The notes beneath the pieces were generated by a model. It searched no databases. It worked only from the letters and a program-made list of their open reading frames with translations, and was not told the origin of the DNA. 64,000 nucleotides of DNA, from positions 620,001-684,000 of the forward strand of contig NZ_ANFZ01000009.1 of assembly GCF_000331245.1 (NCBI RefSeq). The letters run 5' to 3'. Both the position numbers and the translations under genes were made by a program. The number at the start of each line of letters is the position of its first letter. Position 1 is the first letter of the stretch. The DNA is from Blastomonas sp. AAP53. Lineage in GTDB: Bacteria > Pseudomonadota > Alphaproteobacteria > Sphingomonadales > Sphingomonadaceae. This document shows positions 63,013 through 64,000 of this stretch, one piece after another.

Positions 63013-63348
63013 TCAAGCGGCGTGACGGTCAAGATCCGGGAACAGAGGCAAAGGCACCGGCTCTGACCGGTCGATCATCGCGCTGCTGTAGAGGCCGACA
63101 TTGAGCCATTCGACAGACCAATGGAGATCGACGCGTTCACCTTCGATGCGAACAACGGCGGCGCCCTCGCGCACTACTGACCAGGTGCACCGCAGTTGCT
63201 CGTCATAGGTGCCCAGCAACAAAGTGCCATCGCTGATCCCGACCAGAAAGCGATCATCATCGTCGAACGGGACGTGCAGTACGGCCTCGATATCGTCGCT
63301 GACCTGCAGGCGCGGATAACCCAGCACAGGCAAAATCGTGATGCTCAT
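63013..63348 (-). CDS. Hypothetical protein of the mobile element
   Basis: 111 residues from the ATG at 63348 (MSITILPVLGYPRLQVSDD). It is a beta-rich acidic protein with FDDDDRFLVGISDGTLLLGTYDEQLRCTWSVV. No known motif. It is convergent with the AlpA-like gene and divergent from the small membrane ORF. A longer frame to 63474 is rejected since it would overlap the ribosome site of the opposite gene. Confidence 0.6.
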   Translation of the reverse strand: MSITILPVLGYPRLQVSDDIEAVLHVPFDDDDRFLVGISDGTLLLGTYDEQLRCTWSVVREGAAVVRIEGERVDLHWSVEWLNVGLYSSAMIDRSEPVPLPLFPDLDRHAA

Positions 63349-63412
63349 CGCAGAATCGCCTTTCCTACTTGAGAACAAAAATAGAACATGACTCCATAGG
63401 AAGGAGTCTGCA

Positions 63413-63592
63413 ATGATCATTATCGATGGATCGTTTCTGCTGGGGTTAGCTGCCGTGCTGACCAGCTTCGGCACGCTGTGGCGGGCTTGGCGTGGTCGCC
63501 CTGCCCCGTCATACCAATATCTCTATGCTTGCCGCAGGGTGTATTGTGAAACGTGCCTCAACTACAGGAGGACAACGGATGAGCGCGACTAG
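63413..63592 (+). CDS. Small membrane protein, 59 residues
   Basis: MIIIDGSFLLGLAAVLTSFGTLWRAW forms one membrane helix, followed by a basic and Cys-containing tail (ACRRVYCETC). AAGGAG lies six bases before the ATG, which supports translation. Function unknown; the spaced Cys pairs could bind metal. Confidence 0.55.
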   Translation: MIIIDGSFLLGLAAVLTSFGTLWRAWRGRPAPSYQYLYACRRVYCETCLNYRRTTDERD

Positions 63593-63646
63593 GCGGTGTT
63601 GAAACAAGCCGTAGCGCCATGAGATCGGAGGAGATATTCTCCATCA

Positions 63647-63736
63647 ATGCGCGAGCCGGATCGGGATAAAATCGAATTTGCGGTGATTGCACTGACAATG
63701 ATTGCTGCTGCCCTCGTTTTGCTGGCACGGCTTTAG
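63647..63736 (+). CDS. Possible 29-residue membrane peptide
   Basis: MREPDRDKIEFAVIALTMIAAALVLLARL: charged start, one hydrophobic helix. GGAGGAG lies about 13 bases upstream, further than ideal. Could be a holin-like or regulatory peptide, or simply chance. Confidence 0.3.
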   Translation: MREPDRDKIEFAVIALTMIAAALVLLARL

Positions 63737-63884
63737 ATATCGACAATTACAAAACCATCGATCGCTGGACATCGCCCCATTCATCCACAGCTTTTATTGA
63801 AACTTGCAAAAAATTGGTCTCGCCTGTTGATCATGCCCACGATAAGCGTTGGTGACACTAAATAACATTATCGAGGACGCACCC

Positions 63885-64000
63885 ATGACAGAACATTCGC
63901 AAGAGCAGCTGATTACGCTTACCGCAGATATCGTAGCGGCCCATGTTGGAAACAACAGTGTCGCATTAGGCGACATCGCTACGCTGATCACGAATGTTCA
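63885..64000 (+). CDS. MucR/Ros-family zinc-finger regulator, cut by window edge
   Basis: First 38 residues, MTEHSQEQLITLTADIVAAHVGNNSVALGDIATLITNV, match the N-terminal oligomerisation part of MucR-type regulators (consensus LTADIVAAHVSNNSV). The zinc-finger domain is outside the window. GAGGA lies about eight bases before the ATG. Copies of mucR are frequent on sphingomonad elements and repress transferred genes. Confidence 0.85.
   Translation, partial: MTEHSQEQLITLTADIVAAHVGNNSVALGDIATLITNV

Overview
The window reads as a high-GC alphaproteobacterial chromosome, most likely from the Sphingomonadales. This is an inference from gene content: an assimilatory nas cluster with NasT/NasS, a Ti-type TraA relaxase with DUF6118 and DUF6771 neighbours, a MucR-type regulator, many outer-membrane porins, and ATGA-type gene overlaps. 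Genes are dense on both strands. No rRNA, tRNA or CRISPR array was recognised.

Layout. 1-6627 (minus): housekeeping and catabolic genes (prolyl-tRNA deacylase end, serine hydrolase, photolyase, DUF457 membrane hydrolase, HAD phosphatase, DUF2855, SMP-30). 6769-9023 (plus): pyrB plus a metal-ligand-less pyrC'. 9040-14674: ndh, tspO, exported leucyl aminopeptidase, thiolase, gloB. 15167-17739: H-NOX sensor coupled to a GAF-GGDEF-EAL protein. 18028-29105 (minus): an 11-kb five-gene operon of exported surface proteins built round a 1691-residue putative outer-membrane barrel protein. 29106-30296 is non-coding and holds decayed repeats.

30297-39057 is the most unusual part. An ECF sigma/anti-sigma pair lies beside a secreted subtilase with a roughly 190-residue aspartate-rich tract, a four-gene operon (P-loop NTPase, ABC membrane domain without ATPase, alpha/beta hydrolase, porin) and an Asp/Asn beta-hydroxylase. 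Four promoters here share one bipartite signature, GGAATAAW-N14-CGTCW, with identical spacing, in front of all four transcription units. I read this as one ECF-controlled regulon; its function is not known to me.

39440-50340 (minus) is a complete nitrate-assimilation locus: nasT, nasS, a leader RNA with ANTAR-type hexaloop hairpins overlapping a terminator, narK, porin, nirB, nirD, nasA, cobA. 50349-52607 is an NsrR-type nitric-oxide response locus with two globins, a DUF1971 protein and a membrane protein. 52808-54854 pairs chrA with an exported Fe/Mn superoxide dismutase (ChrC-like).

From about 55018 to the window end is a mobile element: FimB-like tyrosine recombinase, DUF6118, TraA relaxase, TraC and TraD, an oriT with an RSF1010/Ti-type nic region in the traA-traC gap, a nucleotidyltransferase-HEPN fusion, ArdC antirestriction protein, AlpA-like regulator, small proteins and a truncated mucR. 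The nitrogen genes form a logical neighbourhood: nitrate uptake and reduction next to a nitric-oxide defence module.
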